DNA of 64,000 bases from Serinus canaria (taxonomy: Eukaryota > Chordata > Aves > Passeriformes > Fringillidae): the NCBI RefSeq assembly GCF_022539315.1, contig NC_066319.1, positions 28,234,093-28,298,092 of the forward strand, in the 5' to 3' direction. Under the pieces are notes generated by a model. That model was not told the DNA's origin. It saw only the letters and a program-made list of their open reading frames with translations, and did no database searches. A program made the translations under genes and the position numbers. The first letter of the stretch is position 1. Each line of letters begins with the position of its first letter. Positions 1 to 10,856 of this stretch are shown piece by piece.

Positions 1-859
1 TGCTGTGCTTTTATGTTGGGGGAGGGAGGACCATGCAGTAGGTATAATACCTCCTCTGCAAAAAGTCAGTTATTTGTGTTCTTTGGCAAAAAGGCTATAA
101 TTTCAATTTTAGCTCATGGTTGTAAAAATGCCTGTATATTCAATCAAAAAGCTTTTATGTGCTTTGGAACTGAGGAATGTGAAGTCGTGTTATTAAGCTG
201 AGCCTTATTTCTGTCTCCCCCAGCTTTGGAGTGGGGCTGTGAGATGATGCTGACAGCGCTGCTGTATCTGCTCTGTGCTGGGACAGATGCTTGCCAAGTG
301 CACCTTGAGCTGTCTCTGCCTGGCCCCAGTGCAGCACCCACGCCTGAGTGGGGCACACCACCTGCTGAGATCTAATCAGCTGCCCTTCCTGGCTGGTCTC
401 AAGTCTGGGAGAGAGGATGTATGGCTGCAGATGTACTCCCATGTCTCATTTATTTGGGAGGTGGGAGGAAGAGGGGAAGGAGAGAGAGGTGCCAGAAGAC
501 TTAATCTTATTTCCAGGTCAAATCCAAAGGCTTTTTTGATGGTTTAAGGGGCCTTTTGCTTAAACAAGAAATAATTAGGGACTTAGGGGGTTGCCTTTGG
601 TTTTGTATATAATGAGCAGTGATACAGGAACTTGGTATGTGGAGGTTACATATCAGCCATCACTGTGTTATGTTGCCTCTTGATTTAATTTCTTGCAAAT
701 GCTTCCTTTTGAAAATATCCTTACCTTTAGATTCATTATAGAAGTTGTATACAAACAGCCAAATGATAAGGGATCAGTATAGCCTTGCCAGCTTTATGCC
801 AAATACAAATCTACAGGAGACAAACCATCAGTCTTCTGAAACTCAGCTATTATAAAATA

Positions 860-912
860 TCATAGAATTGTCTCATAGAACCACAAAGGGTTTTGGGTTG
901 GAAGAGACCTTA
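860..912 (-). mobile_element. CR1 LINE 3'-end fragment
   Basis: CATAGAATTGTCTCATAGAA followed by GGTTTTGGGTTGGAAGAGACC matches the reverse complement of the avian CR1 3' terminus, with its short ATTCTATG-type tail repeats. Only about 50 bases are clear. The sequence to about 1075 may be a further degraded part. It is a dead, 5'-truncated copy. Confidence 0.7.
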
Positions 913-2259
913 ATTGTGACAAGTGTGGTCCATACTACCCTCTGGACTGTCTTCAGAAGGATTTAAAGACTCATCTTTTTATTTATGGGTTCTATTTATG
1001 CATTTATAGATGATGTGGCCATTGTCAACTCTTGTAGAAGGAGTTCCTTCCACTAAAATAACAGTTATGTGTCTTCCCAGAGCCGTGGTGTTGAATGCTT
1101 GCTCATCCTGGTGCAGTGATGCTCACAGCACTTTGTCTCTCTTTTGCATTGATTGATTGCTTTGAACTTACCCTACCATACAGGGGCACTTTCTGGTCCC
1201 CTCACTGCCAATGCTCTCATTTGTATGTATTCAATTTGGAAGCAGTAGCAGGGCAGAGGCTTGTGGGAGAAAATTGTGTCTGATAGCGAAGAGATGGTAG
1301 AAATTATGATCCTTGTGATCACCCAGTACCAACTAACTTTCTATTGTTGCTGCAGCCTCCAGCTGTTTGCATCCTGTAGGGCCAGGGCAGTGACAGTGCT
1401 GGAATGACACCTCTCTGTGCCAGATGTGGATGTGTTTTGTCACACTGGTGTCAGAGGGGTGACACCATGATGCCTCCTGAGTGCCTAGGAGTGACTCAGG
1501 ATTGTGCTGCAAGCCAGCCTGGAGGCCTGGTGCTCAAGTATGAGAGAGACTTTAGCAAGTCTCATGCTAAAGGCTGGCTCCTGTCATAGTCAGCCCTGCT
1601 GAGATCAATGCTGCTGCTTAGAGGAGGAGTGGGGAGTGTCTACTGCACCCTGGGAAGGCCAGGAATTCCCTCCACTGGTTTTTGGACTGAGTTTAGTAGC
1701 TATACCTTAGGGAGAACTTGCACCTTGTGTAAGCAGCCTTGTTGACCTGGAACTAAAGAGTGAGTTTTAACTCTTCTGTCCTCTGTCACTGAGTGTCAAA
1801 GCATTACCTCAACGTTTTCTTAAGACCAGTTTTAAAATTTAATGCTTTTATTCTGTTATAAAGCATTTTTTCAGCAATTCTCAGTAGGCGTATTACCGTA
1901 AGAATGCGTCACTGTATTTTTCAGTTTGGTTAGGTCACTGTTTTTCATGTTAATGAACATATATTAAGATCTTATTAGACAGCATGGCTGTGAGAAAAGT
2001 TCCTGTGGGAAATTTTATCTGTGGCAAAGAAATGCAGGATCAGGTCATTATCGTTTCATTTTAGAAAAATGATTGTGACCTCTACTCGATGTCAAAGCAA
2101 ATGAAAATCAGTGAAGAAAAATGTTCCCAAATTCTGAGATTTCAGTCTGCAACACATAGCCTGAGTTTGGAGATCCTAACACATAAACAGAGGCTACCCT
2201 GGCAGAGATTGTCTTTGAGATAACATACTATTAGTTTGATAAATAATAGTAAAATTACC

Positions 2260-2294
2260 TTCCACTTAAAATCAAATTAAAAATTTAAGTGGAA
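2260..2294. repeat. 11-bp perfect inverted repeat (hairpin)
   Basis: Arms TTCCACTTAAA (2260-2270) and TTTAAGTGGAA (2284-2294) are exact reverse complements around a 13-base A/T-rich spacer. It could be a remnant of a small DNA-transposon-derived element or a chance palindrome in AT-rich intron. Confidence 0.6.
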
Positions 2295-2469
2295 CTGGCA
2301 AGGTCCTGGAGTGTGTCGAGGAATGTCTAGCAATAGAAATCATCATGGCATTACAGAAGGTAGACAGTGTTAATTACAGAAGTTGTTTGTCCCACAGAGA
2401 AGGAGGTTGGTGGTAGCAGTGATTTATTTCAGAGGGCATTTAGTCATTGATCTATTCCTAGACAAGGAT

Positions 2470-2560
2470 CTGAATTTAAGTGACACTTAGACTCCTAAAT
2501 AATTTTTGAAACCAAATTTAGGTGGCTGAGTCACATATATGTTTTTGAAAGTACTCCTGT
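2470..2560. repeat. Probable ancient amniote inverted-repeat element
   Basis: The stretch reads ACTTAGACTCCTAAATAA, then ATTTAGGTGGCTGAGTCACA, then GTTTTTGAAAGTA. It holds an imperfect palindrome of about 20 bases around CCTAAAT (2494-2500) and ATTTAGG (2516-2522). The wording resembles the old repeats with CTTAGGCTCCTAAAT and TTTTGAAAAT that are common in bird, turtle and crocodile DNA. The family assignment is from memory and not checked. Confidence 0.4.
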
Positions 2561-4851
2561 CTTTCTGTCAGCCATTTCTACATGGCTGATCTTGCAAGAC
2601 ACAGCACTTACTGGTTAAGTAGGAGCTGGGAGCTGAAAGTATCAAGAGGTTGGTGAATACCTGCCAGCAGCTGCAGTATGGAAAAGGATGATCTGATGTG
2701 CCTGGGGTGTTTTTGGAGCTGCTGTGCTCGTGCAGCTGGTCTCTGTGTGCACTTTGTATCAGGGGCACCTGGAATGCATCATCTTTGCTGTTGTGTGCAC
2801 ACATCTACCTTGAAGCCCAGAGATCTTAGCCTTGCTCATAGTCACTGGCCTGCAGATATTCACTGGCCCTTTCTCAGGGGTTTCCCAACATCTTGCAGCC
2901 CAAAATCTAGGCAAGTACTGTGCAGAGAGAGAAGGAGGAGAAAATGGGAGCATCAAACTGAATCTGAGTCGTATTTGCTGGGCAGTTCAGTTCTCCCTGT
3001 GACCCTGAGCTGTGCAGGCAGTGGGGTGTTTTAAGTGAGATGTCCAGGCTGGGGCTGAGGCTGAGGTCCCTCTTCTCCCTGGGCTCTCAATCAGGCACCA
3101 GGGCTGTGGGATACGGGAGGATAGGTAAGTAGGCATTGGAGTGGGAAGGTATACAGGCGAACATGGGAGAATTTCACTCTTCTGAATTAGTCCACACAGC
3201 ATGAAGAACTGTATTGTTTTTTAATATCAAGGGTGTCAGATATGGATTTGTGATCCTGATACTGCATAATCAATTCTCTTCCCTCTGCTGTGCTTTGTCA
3301 GGAACAGTTTTGTTCATTTGCAGTCTGTGTTCATGCTTCCCTCCTGTTTTGCTGTCTTTATAGATTTTCATCTGAAAGTTGAAAATGTTTTTTGTTGATA
3401 TTGGGAAGATTGCACCCGCTTTTGGAAATAGGCAAGCAACACAATGTGATGATAAAATAGCCATTTGAGATGCATTTATTACTGCTGATAACACAATAAT
3501 GTTGTCTGGAATATTTACAGTTCAGAGAGGAGGGTGGATCTCCTCAAGTGTTCAGGAGCTAGTTAATCTTTCTGAACTGCTGTCATCTGAAGTTCAGGCA
3601 TCTTGCTCTAAACTGCCTGACTGGGCACCCTCATGAGACAGCAGAGAGAGGTGTGAGGGGACATAATCCCTTCTGGAGATGTAGGTCTTAAATACACCTT
3701 TTGTGTCAGCACGGGGTGGGACGGAAAGGATCACTCCCTGGAAATGAGTGTCTCTTTCCTCTGACTACAAAGGGAGCCTGAGAGATTTGGTTTGACTTTC
3801 TGCCCAAGATTTGGGTAGTTACAGTAAGGGAAATGTTTCCCAGGCCTGCTCATTTGGCAGTACAAACCTCAATGAAAGTTAGTGGGAGTTAAGGCTTTTG
3901 AACCTTCCAAGTGCTGTAGATAATGCCACTATTAAGGTTGATGTTTCCTGTGAGATACTTGCCTGTGTCTGGACTCACAAATGTGATTTGTCAGTTAAGC
4001 CTGAGATCAAATTCTTCCAGAGGCCTGTTATGAAGGAAGGAGAATAGCGTGATCCATGATAATGTGAAGGGTTCAGAATCCAATCCAAGCCCTACAGCAA
4101 TGTAGTCTGTAAGTAATAGAAGGTATTATTGGGCAGTGATATGCCAAATCTATGTGCTACATCGATCAGCTCCATTGTTTTTGTATGGTATTTTAGGTTA
4201 GAGATTACTTTCATTTTAGAAGATATTTGAAAATATATCCATTTCTTAGGGATGCTGAGGTAATGTTAGGGGGTCCATATATTTTGCTCTGTCTTCTGAG
4301 TTTTATGAGCACAACTTTTCCTAAATGTGGCATTTTTGTAGGTTTCTGTGACCATTTAAAAGCATGATTATTGATGTAAAATGTGATGGTCCAGATGGCA
4401 GAGGAGAGGCTAGTGATAAATGGCCTTTGGCACTTTGCCGAGCATGAGTCTTCTGCCCTGTTTCTGAGTTGATACCTTTACCTTCTAACACAAACTCCTT
4501 GTGCATCAGGGCTTGGGGGACCCTTCTGCAGACTCTGAGCCTGTTAGGAGGGCTCTTTGTTGGGATAATTTGGCCACAAATGTACTCCATGACTTATGAC
4601 TGAATCACGTCCTACAAATGGACTTCATTTGGAGATTGATCACTGACCTTAAGTGGTACTTTCTGTGTTGCTAGAGACTTACTGACTTGTTTTATTCCCT
4701 GATTTCTGAGTGAGGGGGGTCCTTAGGTTTGACAGCTTGTGCTGAGTTGAAGTGCTGTGTGCTGGGGATCACCATGGCATCACTAGATGAGCACTAGCTG
4801 AGCACTCAGTTCTCCTGTTGCACGTGACGTAGGTCAGGAATGAGCTATTTT

Positions 4852-4946
4852 TAATAAATATAAATATATATATATTCACACACTATATATATATATACAC
4901 ACTACATATATATATATACACTATATATATAATGTGTGTGTGTATG

Positions 4947-4989
<43 letters not shown>

Positions 4990-4990
4990 T
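4852..4990. repeat. Compound (TA)n/(CA)n/(TG)n microsatellite
   Basis: Alternating AT, ACAC and TGTG runs cover about 140 bases. Long (TA)n tracts alternate with CACACTA interruptions, and the block ends in a (CA)n run at about 4972-4989. It is symmetrical enough to form hairpins. It ends about 230 bases before the exon acceptor and is likely length-polymorphic. Confidence 0.95.
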
Positions 4991-5169
4991 CTTTTCCTCT
5001 GAATTACTTTTCTAGCAATTGATCTTCATCTGCAGGGTATGTAAATGTTGCAGTTTGTTAGAGCCCCTGCTAAATACCTTCTTCAAAGTGGCAGAGAGAC
5101 AGCCCATACATCTCTACCACTACTCTTCAGTGGTGAGATACTGAAGTGCATCTGGGTAAATGTTGCATC

Positions 5170-5219
5170 TTCCTTCTCTCTCATGCTTCCCTCCCCCCTC
5201 TCTGTTTTGTTTGTTTCAG
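5170..5219 (+). other. Splice acceptor with polypyrimidine tract before the SLC8A3 exon
   Basis: A run of about 48 bases made almost only of C and T ends in TTTGTTTCAG, with the AG at 5218-5219. It lies 46 bases upstream of the chosen ATG. This is a strong vertebrate 3' splice site and fixes the exon start at 5220. The branch point cannot be fixed by eye. Confidence 0.88.
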
Positions 5220-7031
5220 GTTCTCGGCCTTTTTGGATCTACACAGTGGAAGTTGCATCTTGTGTATGGCGTGGTTAAGCTTGCAGCCTGTCACCTCGGC
5301 CTTCCTCCATTTTGGGCTGGTTACTTTTGTGCTGTTTTTGCATGGTTTGCAGGTGGATGCTGGCCTGACGGGAGACTCAACCAGTACAGTACAAAACAGC
5401 TCGTGTTCAGGATCTTTTGACTGCAAGGAGGGTGTTATCCTGCCAATATGGTACCCAGAAAACCCATCCCTTGGGGACAAAATTGCCCGTGTTATCGTAT
5501 ACTTTGTAGCGCTGATCTACATGTTCCTTGGAGTCTCCATCATTGCAGATCGTTTCATGGCATCTATAGAGGTCATTACATCACAGGAGAAAGAAATAAC
5601 AATTAAGAAACCCAATGGAGAGACCACAACAACCACCATTCGGATTTGGAATGAAACTGTTTCCAACTTGACCCTCATGGCTCTGGGCTCCTCTGCTCCT
5701 GAGATCCTCTTGTCTCTGATAGAAGTATGTGGGCATGGATTCATAGCTGGAGACCTGGGGCCATCTACAATTGTTGGCAGTGCTGCTTTCAATATGTTTA
5801 TCATCATTGCCATCTGTGTCTATGTGATCCCTGATGGGGAAACCAGGAAGATAAAACACCTGAGGGTTTTCTTTGTCACAGCTGCATGGAGCATCTTTGC
5901 TTACATCTGGTTGTACATGATCCTTGCTGTCTTCTCTCCAGGTGTGGTTCAGGTTTGGGAAGGCCTGCTCACGCTGTTTTTCTTTCCACTGTGTGTCGTT
6001 CTGGCTTGGATAGCAGATAGACGTCTGCTTTTCTACAAGTATATGCACAAAAAGTACCGTACTGATAAGCACAGGGGCATTATCATAGAATCGGAAGGTG
6101 ACCACCCTAAGGGAATTGAGATGGATGGCAAGATGATGAACTCTCACTTTCTAGATGGGAACTTAGTGACTGTGGAGGGGAAGGAGGTAGATGAATCTCG
6201 CAAAGAGATGATCCGGATCCTAAAGGACCTGAAGCAAAAGCACCCAGAAAAGGACTTGGACCAGCTGGTGGAGATGGCCAACTACTATGCCTTGTCTCAC
6301 CAGCAGAAGAGCAGAGCCTTTTATCGCATTCAGGCAACCAGAATGATGACAGGAGCTGGCAATATTCTGAAAAAGCACGCAGCCGAGCAAGCCAAGAGAA
6401 CCACTAGCTTGCATGAGGTACGGCCAGAAGAACCTGAAGAATTCATCTCCAAAATTTATTTTGACCCATGCTCCTACCAGTGTCTTGAGAACTGTGGTGC
6501 CGTTCTCCTGACAGTGGTGCGGAAAGGAGGGGACATGTCCAAGACCATCTATGTGGACTATAAAACAGAGGATGGCTCTGCCAATGCTGGTGCTGACTAT
6601 GAGTTCACAGAGGGGACTGTTGTCTTGAAATCTGGGGAGACCCAGAAGGAGTTCTCTGTGGGAATTATTGATGATGACATCTTTGAGGAAGATGAGCATT
6701 TCTTTGTGCGGCTCAGTAATCTCCGTGTGGTAGAGAGTGAGGAACCTCCAGAGCTCAGTAACTCCCCATACCCAAAGGCCATGTTGGCTTCTCCTTGTGT
6801 GGCCACAGTGACTATCCTGGATGATGACCATGCTGGCATCTTCACATTTGAGTGTGACATTATACACGTCAGTGAGAGCATTGGTGTGATGGAAGTCAAA
6901 GTTCTAAGGACATCAGGTGCGCGGGGTACAGTCATAGTGCCATTTAGGACAGTAGAAGGGACAGCGAAAGGGGGTGGCGAAGACTTTGAAGACACTTACG
7001 GCGAGTTGGAGTTCAAGAATGATGAAACTGT
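5220..7031 (+). other. SLC8A3: SLC8A3 large exon (exon 2 type): 5' UTR tail plus coding part
   Basis: The exon is 1812 bases, typical of the single very large first coding exon shared by vertebrate NCX genes. Bases 5220-5265 are the end of the 5' UTR and contain no upstream ATG. The start context has T at -3 and G at +4, so it is only a moderate Kozak match. The open frame continues upstream through the acceptor into the intron to an ATG at 5146. That extension is intronic and does not look like NCX, so 5266 is preferred. The exon ends two bases into the valine codon after NDET, so the next exon must join in the matching phase. Confidence 0.9.
5266..7031 (+). CDS. SLC8A3: Sodium/calcium exchanger 3 (NCX3), first coding exon, partial
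   Basis: This is the N-terminal 588 codons plus two bases of a plasma-membrane Na+/Ca2+ antiporter (3 Na+ for 1 Ca2+), used to extrude Ca2+ in neurons and muscle. The ATG at 5266 begins MAWLSLQPVT, the NCX3-type start. A hydrophobic signal peptide covers about residues 11-32, followed by an N-glycosylation sequon at N44. Membrane segments lie near 72-95, 132-155, 168-188, 200-222 and 228-250. The alpha-1 repeat carries GSSAPE (141-146) and GSAAFN (171-176), with T136, S143, E146 and N176 matching the known ion-site residues. The basic XIP autoinhibitory segment is at 252-270. Ca2+-binding domain 1 spans about 390-521, with D444, D469-D471, E474, E477 and D519-D521. Domain 2 starts near 526 and is cut off. 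Paralogue choice rests on the N-terminus, the YMHKKYRTDKHRG segment and YFDPCSYQ. No frameshift or stop is seen. The C-terminal third lies on exons not seen here. Confidence 0.96.
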
Positions 7032-7040
7032 GTAAGTATC
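7032..7040 (+). other. Splice donor after the SLC8A3 exon
   Basis: GTAAGTATC follows directly after the conserved NDET codons. It matches the consensus donor GTAAGT. Reading on without splicing meets TAA at 7033-7035, so splicing is required. The donor lies in phase 2 of a valine codon. In NCX genes the next exons are the mutually exclusive A/B pair that completes Ca2+-binding domain 2. Confidence 0.92.
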
Positions 7041-9805
7041 CCGTTCATTTCTGTTCTCGGGTCTAGTTGTGGTATTTAACCCCACATTTTGAGTCCATTA
7101 CAGGTGAATGCCGACAAGGGACAGGCTCCTTTCTGCAGCTTTCTATCAGTTTCTCTACTTACTTCTATCAGGCAAGAGCCGACAGCAGGATTTAAGAGCT
7201 CAAAGCTCTTGTCCCTTCCCTCTTAGGAATGACAGATTGAGGCTCAAAAATACTGGGGACCAGGGGACAGGAAGAAAATATATCATTCTCTGAGGTCCTG
7301 TATTAAAGCTAAGGGTTAATGGAGAGTTAAGGTAGAGAAAGAAGGAAAAAGATGGGGTTTTACTTGGCTGGGCAAATATGGGAAAGCCTCTTTTTGAACA
7401 CCAAACATAAGGAACACAGGACTTTGTTGCAATCCCTAGATTAGAGGTTCATAACAATTATTCCCAGGCATGCAAGAGCTGCTCAGTAGCCCTTGGGTTG
7501 GTTTTTTTTTTTTTTTTCACATGAGCAGTACTTCATACCTGTGTCCCTAGGCTTGCCTGTGCAACTGGCAGGTCTGTGTGGCAGCTAATTCCCAGCACAG
7601 ACACAGCTGCAAAGCTATTCTGCTGAACCTGAAATCCCTGCAGCCTTTATGACTCTATGGTCTACCTGTATTCCCTACATCACCTTCTCTATGATCACTG
7701 TATGTCTGTTCATTTGCTACCAGTGGTTTTCCCCCTTATAAAATACTGTGGCAAATGGCAATTATGGTCTAAAGCATTACAGATCACAGCCTGCCCATGT
7801 GGCTCCATGACCCAGTGTTTTCATACAGAATAAAGAAAGAAAGCACCACCCACCTATTAATTCAGCTTTTTTTATTGCATACTAAGTAGCTGATGCTAAG
7901 CTAGGAAGTAATAAAGTCCAGAGAGGTGATAATGTCTAATTGCTCTAAGTACCTGTTGTTAACAGTAGTAAGGAATGAGAAAAATCCCTTAGTTGAGCAG
8001 GGAGTAGGACAGAGGTGTGAGCCTGGTGCTAAAACTCCCAAGTGCCTAGTTCCTTTTGTTAAAACCTAACCACTTGACCTATTGCAGGAAGAATTGTGCA
8101 GGCTTGCACATCAGAGAAAGGAGATATTTGTACCAAACCTCCCAATACTGTGCCCAGAAGTATGTTAATATATTAAATTCTGCAAAGTAGGGATGTCCTA
8201 ATTTGATAGGCCCTTCTAACCACTAAACCATTTAATCCAGCTAATATCCACAGTCTTGATGCTTGATTATGTGTTCTTCCTGTTAGAGGAAGAGAAGCTC
8301 CTATTGGCTGGCTTCAGCCACTGTCAGAACTGGAAGGGGATCAGCTGTCCTAATCTGGCCTTTTTGGGAAGATGGACCGTGCAGGTCAGTCTTCTTAACT
8401 GAACTACAAGCTGATTTCTGTGGAGAAAGCAAAGAAGAATGTTAGGTTTGTGGTTATAGTCTCTTGTGAGCGGGCTACCTAAAATATGATGGGCACTACT
8501 TTGCTTTAACCAGGTCTTGAAACAGAGACTTTCCTTGCTTGAAGAAGACCATCAGTGAAAGACCAGCAGATCTGGGGTACCAAAGAGTACTCTGATCTGT
8601 ACTCCCTTTCTCTCGTGTGCTGGTTAATGAAGACTTCTTTTTGTCTTTGAAAACTGACAGAAGGTCAGAGCATGCCCACACAGTTGCTTCCCTTGGGTTA
8701 AAGCAAATCACTTTCAGCAGAGCCTTGTGGCACAGACTCCAATAAAAAAAAGGCACTCCAGAAAACAAGTATGTGTAGGTTGCTTAACACTGTAGTTTTT
8801 TAACCAGCAATGGCCTAGAACGTAGACAAGACATTTGTACTGTATTTAAAATGGTGACCACACCTAATGCATTAATGAGACTTTCACTTCTGCATCAGAA
8901 GCCTGCTGGGAACAAGCCCACTAGCCACAGTGGCCATGAAGATCATGTGGCTAGCAGATTTTAATTTATTTTGAAGCTGGAATTAGTGTAGTGGCTCAAC
9001 ATAGCATTTAATCAAGCCAATAAACCTAACAAGGAGGGAGATCATATTAGCCAGCACATATCTTTATTCACTCCCTACTTACTCCTTTATTCATACCTCC
9101 AGGAATTACAGGAATTAATGAAAACATGGAGTTAATTTTCAGTAATCAATCTTTGGCCTTTAAATTCAGTGAACACAGTTTGGTTCTGCATTTTGCTAGC
9201 TCCTCTTTGAGGTCCGGGTTGTAGCAGCTGTAGAAACCTGGAAGCAGTGTTAGGTGGGTTTAATATTTTCTTCCTTCCCTGCTTTCTAAATCTGAATGCA
9301 GAAAAATCATTTTGAGTAAATATTTAGGCTGCAAACAAACTTGAAGTGACTTAGATCTGAATTTTGGACATCAGACCCATAATGCTGCTATTCCAATGAA
9401 CAGTTTGCTCAGCCCAATTTGGGAAGATGGGTGGATAGGGTGTTTGGTACAGTTTTGCTGACCCAGAGGGCAGTGTATGAGTCACAGAATTGCTTGGTAC
9501 AGGGCTGTCTGAAGACACTGGGTCACCAAATAGCCAGAGCATTGCCTGGTTAAATGTTTGAGTCCCTGCCTCTTAGATGCCTTGCCACTGAGGGGGGTCC
9601 ACTACAAGGTATTGACATTCCCTGCACCCTGAAGGGGGAACCAAGAGTTCACCAAGCCCAGTACAGAATAGAGGAGAGCAAGGAGACTAAGATGATTGGC
9701 TGGCAATACAAAGGGAGTCAGAAAGCAGCGAGAAGTTAGCGTGCTTCCCCTTCAGCCTACTGTTTAGATCCTTGCCTAGGAAAGTGGAACATGGGCTCTA
9801 GTTTC

Positions 9806-9836
9806 CATGCTGGTGTAGAACTCCTGCACCAGCATG
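9806..9836. repeat. 10-bp perfect inverted repeat
   Basis: CATGCTGGTG at 9806-9815 is repeated as its reverse complement CACCAGCATG at 9827-9836, with an 11-base loop. The loop edges can add a G-T and an A-T pair. The stem is too short for a usual microRNA precursor. Confidence 0.55.
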
Positions 9837-10826
9837 ACCACCTCACTGCCTTAACCGTCTCAGTCTTCTCGTGGAGTCACTTTGGTAAGATTTTTTGACT
9901 CATGGAGGAGACAAATTATTTAACAGCATCTTGCAAACACGTAAGACGGTGCTGAGCTTTGCCGTGGCTATGCATGTATGCTAAGGATCTGCAGAACTGC
10001 AGCCACAGAGAAGCACTGATCTGTGTAAACTGAAGGAGAGCAAAGCTTCAGTTCATGCTCTCAGCTTGCTCTCCATCACACGAACTTAAAAACTCACATT
10101 GTGCAGCAGCAGATGATCTGTAAGCAGTCTGTAGGTTGGCCTCCTGAAGTGTAGCAATGGCTAAATTAATCTGAGGGGCATTGGATTACACAGCACTCCG
10201 AGATCAAACTGTAGGAGAAGCGCTGCCACCTACCAGATCCTGAGGGCCAAGGATAAGGACTTTCCCTGGAAACTAAACTAAAGGGAGAACAGATCTTCAC
10301 TTAGATATAACAAGACAAAATAAACAGTCTCGGGGTTGTTTTTGAGAGGCTTTCCCTAAAATATATGAGACCAAAAAAAGCTGAATTGATGTGAGCTTTA
10401 CAGAACAAGAGGGAAATGGGTCCTGCCAGCGGGTCTTGCTTATTGCCTCTGTGATTCTTTCTAGACTAACACAGTCAAAGTTTCCTTACTCACTTTTGGG
10501 TGGGAGCACAAGAGAATGCAGGCCAAGGTGAGGGGTATTGAAACAATGCCATTATTACTGAAATATGATTCTCTGCAGAATGTGTGTGAGTGCATGTATG
10601 GGTGTGTTTGAGTGTTGGATATCTGAAAATCAAGCCATATAATCTTGAATGATGTCGTCTGTTGAGAAGGGAATTGATCAAATCTCAAATATTTGATTAT
10701 GCTGCCTCTTTTTCAATACATTTGTTATTTCTGAACTCCTGCCCCAGTGAGGCCAGATATAACCTATGCAGCTAAAGTGGAATCCTAGCTCTCTTGTTGA
10801 CTAAAAGGATCAATGAACCCAAAAGC

Positions 10827-10856
10827 TTTTTTTTTTTTTCCTTTTTTTTTTTTTTT
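10827..10856. repeat. T-rich homopolymer tract
   Basis: Thirteen T, then CC, then fifteen T, followed by GGCAAG. It may be the reverse-strand A-tail of a lost retroposed sequence or simple slippage. No insertion body was recognised beside it. Confidence 0.85.

Larger units (their letters stand above)
1..5219 (+). other. Intron upstream of the SLC8A3 exon (3' part)
   Basis: No recognisable coding sequence was found on either strand; the predicted frames are short (at most 118 codons) and resemble no family I know. It contains a CR1 tail scrap near 860, a perfect hairpin at 2260-2294, an old inverted-repeat element near 2470-2560 and a large microsatellite at 4852-4990. The upstream 5' UTR exon or exons and the promoter of SLC8A3 were not seen, so assigning this stretch to intron 1 is inference from the acceptor at 5219. 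Confidence 0.75.

Noticed and set aside
5581..6147. 188-codon minus-strand frame and the other long antisense frames inside 5181-6995
   Set aside because: They are shadows of the conserved NCX3 coding exon on the opposite strand.
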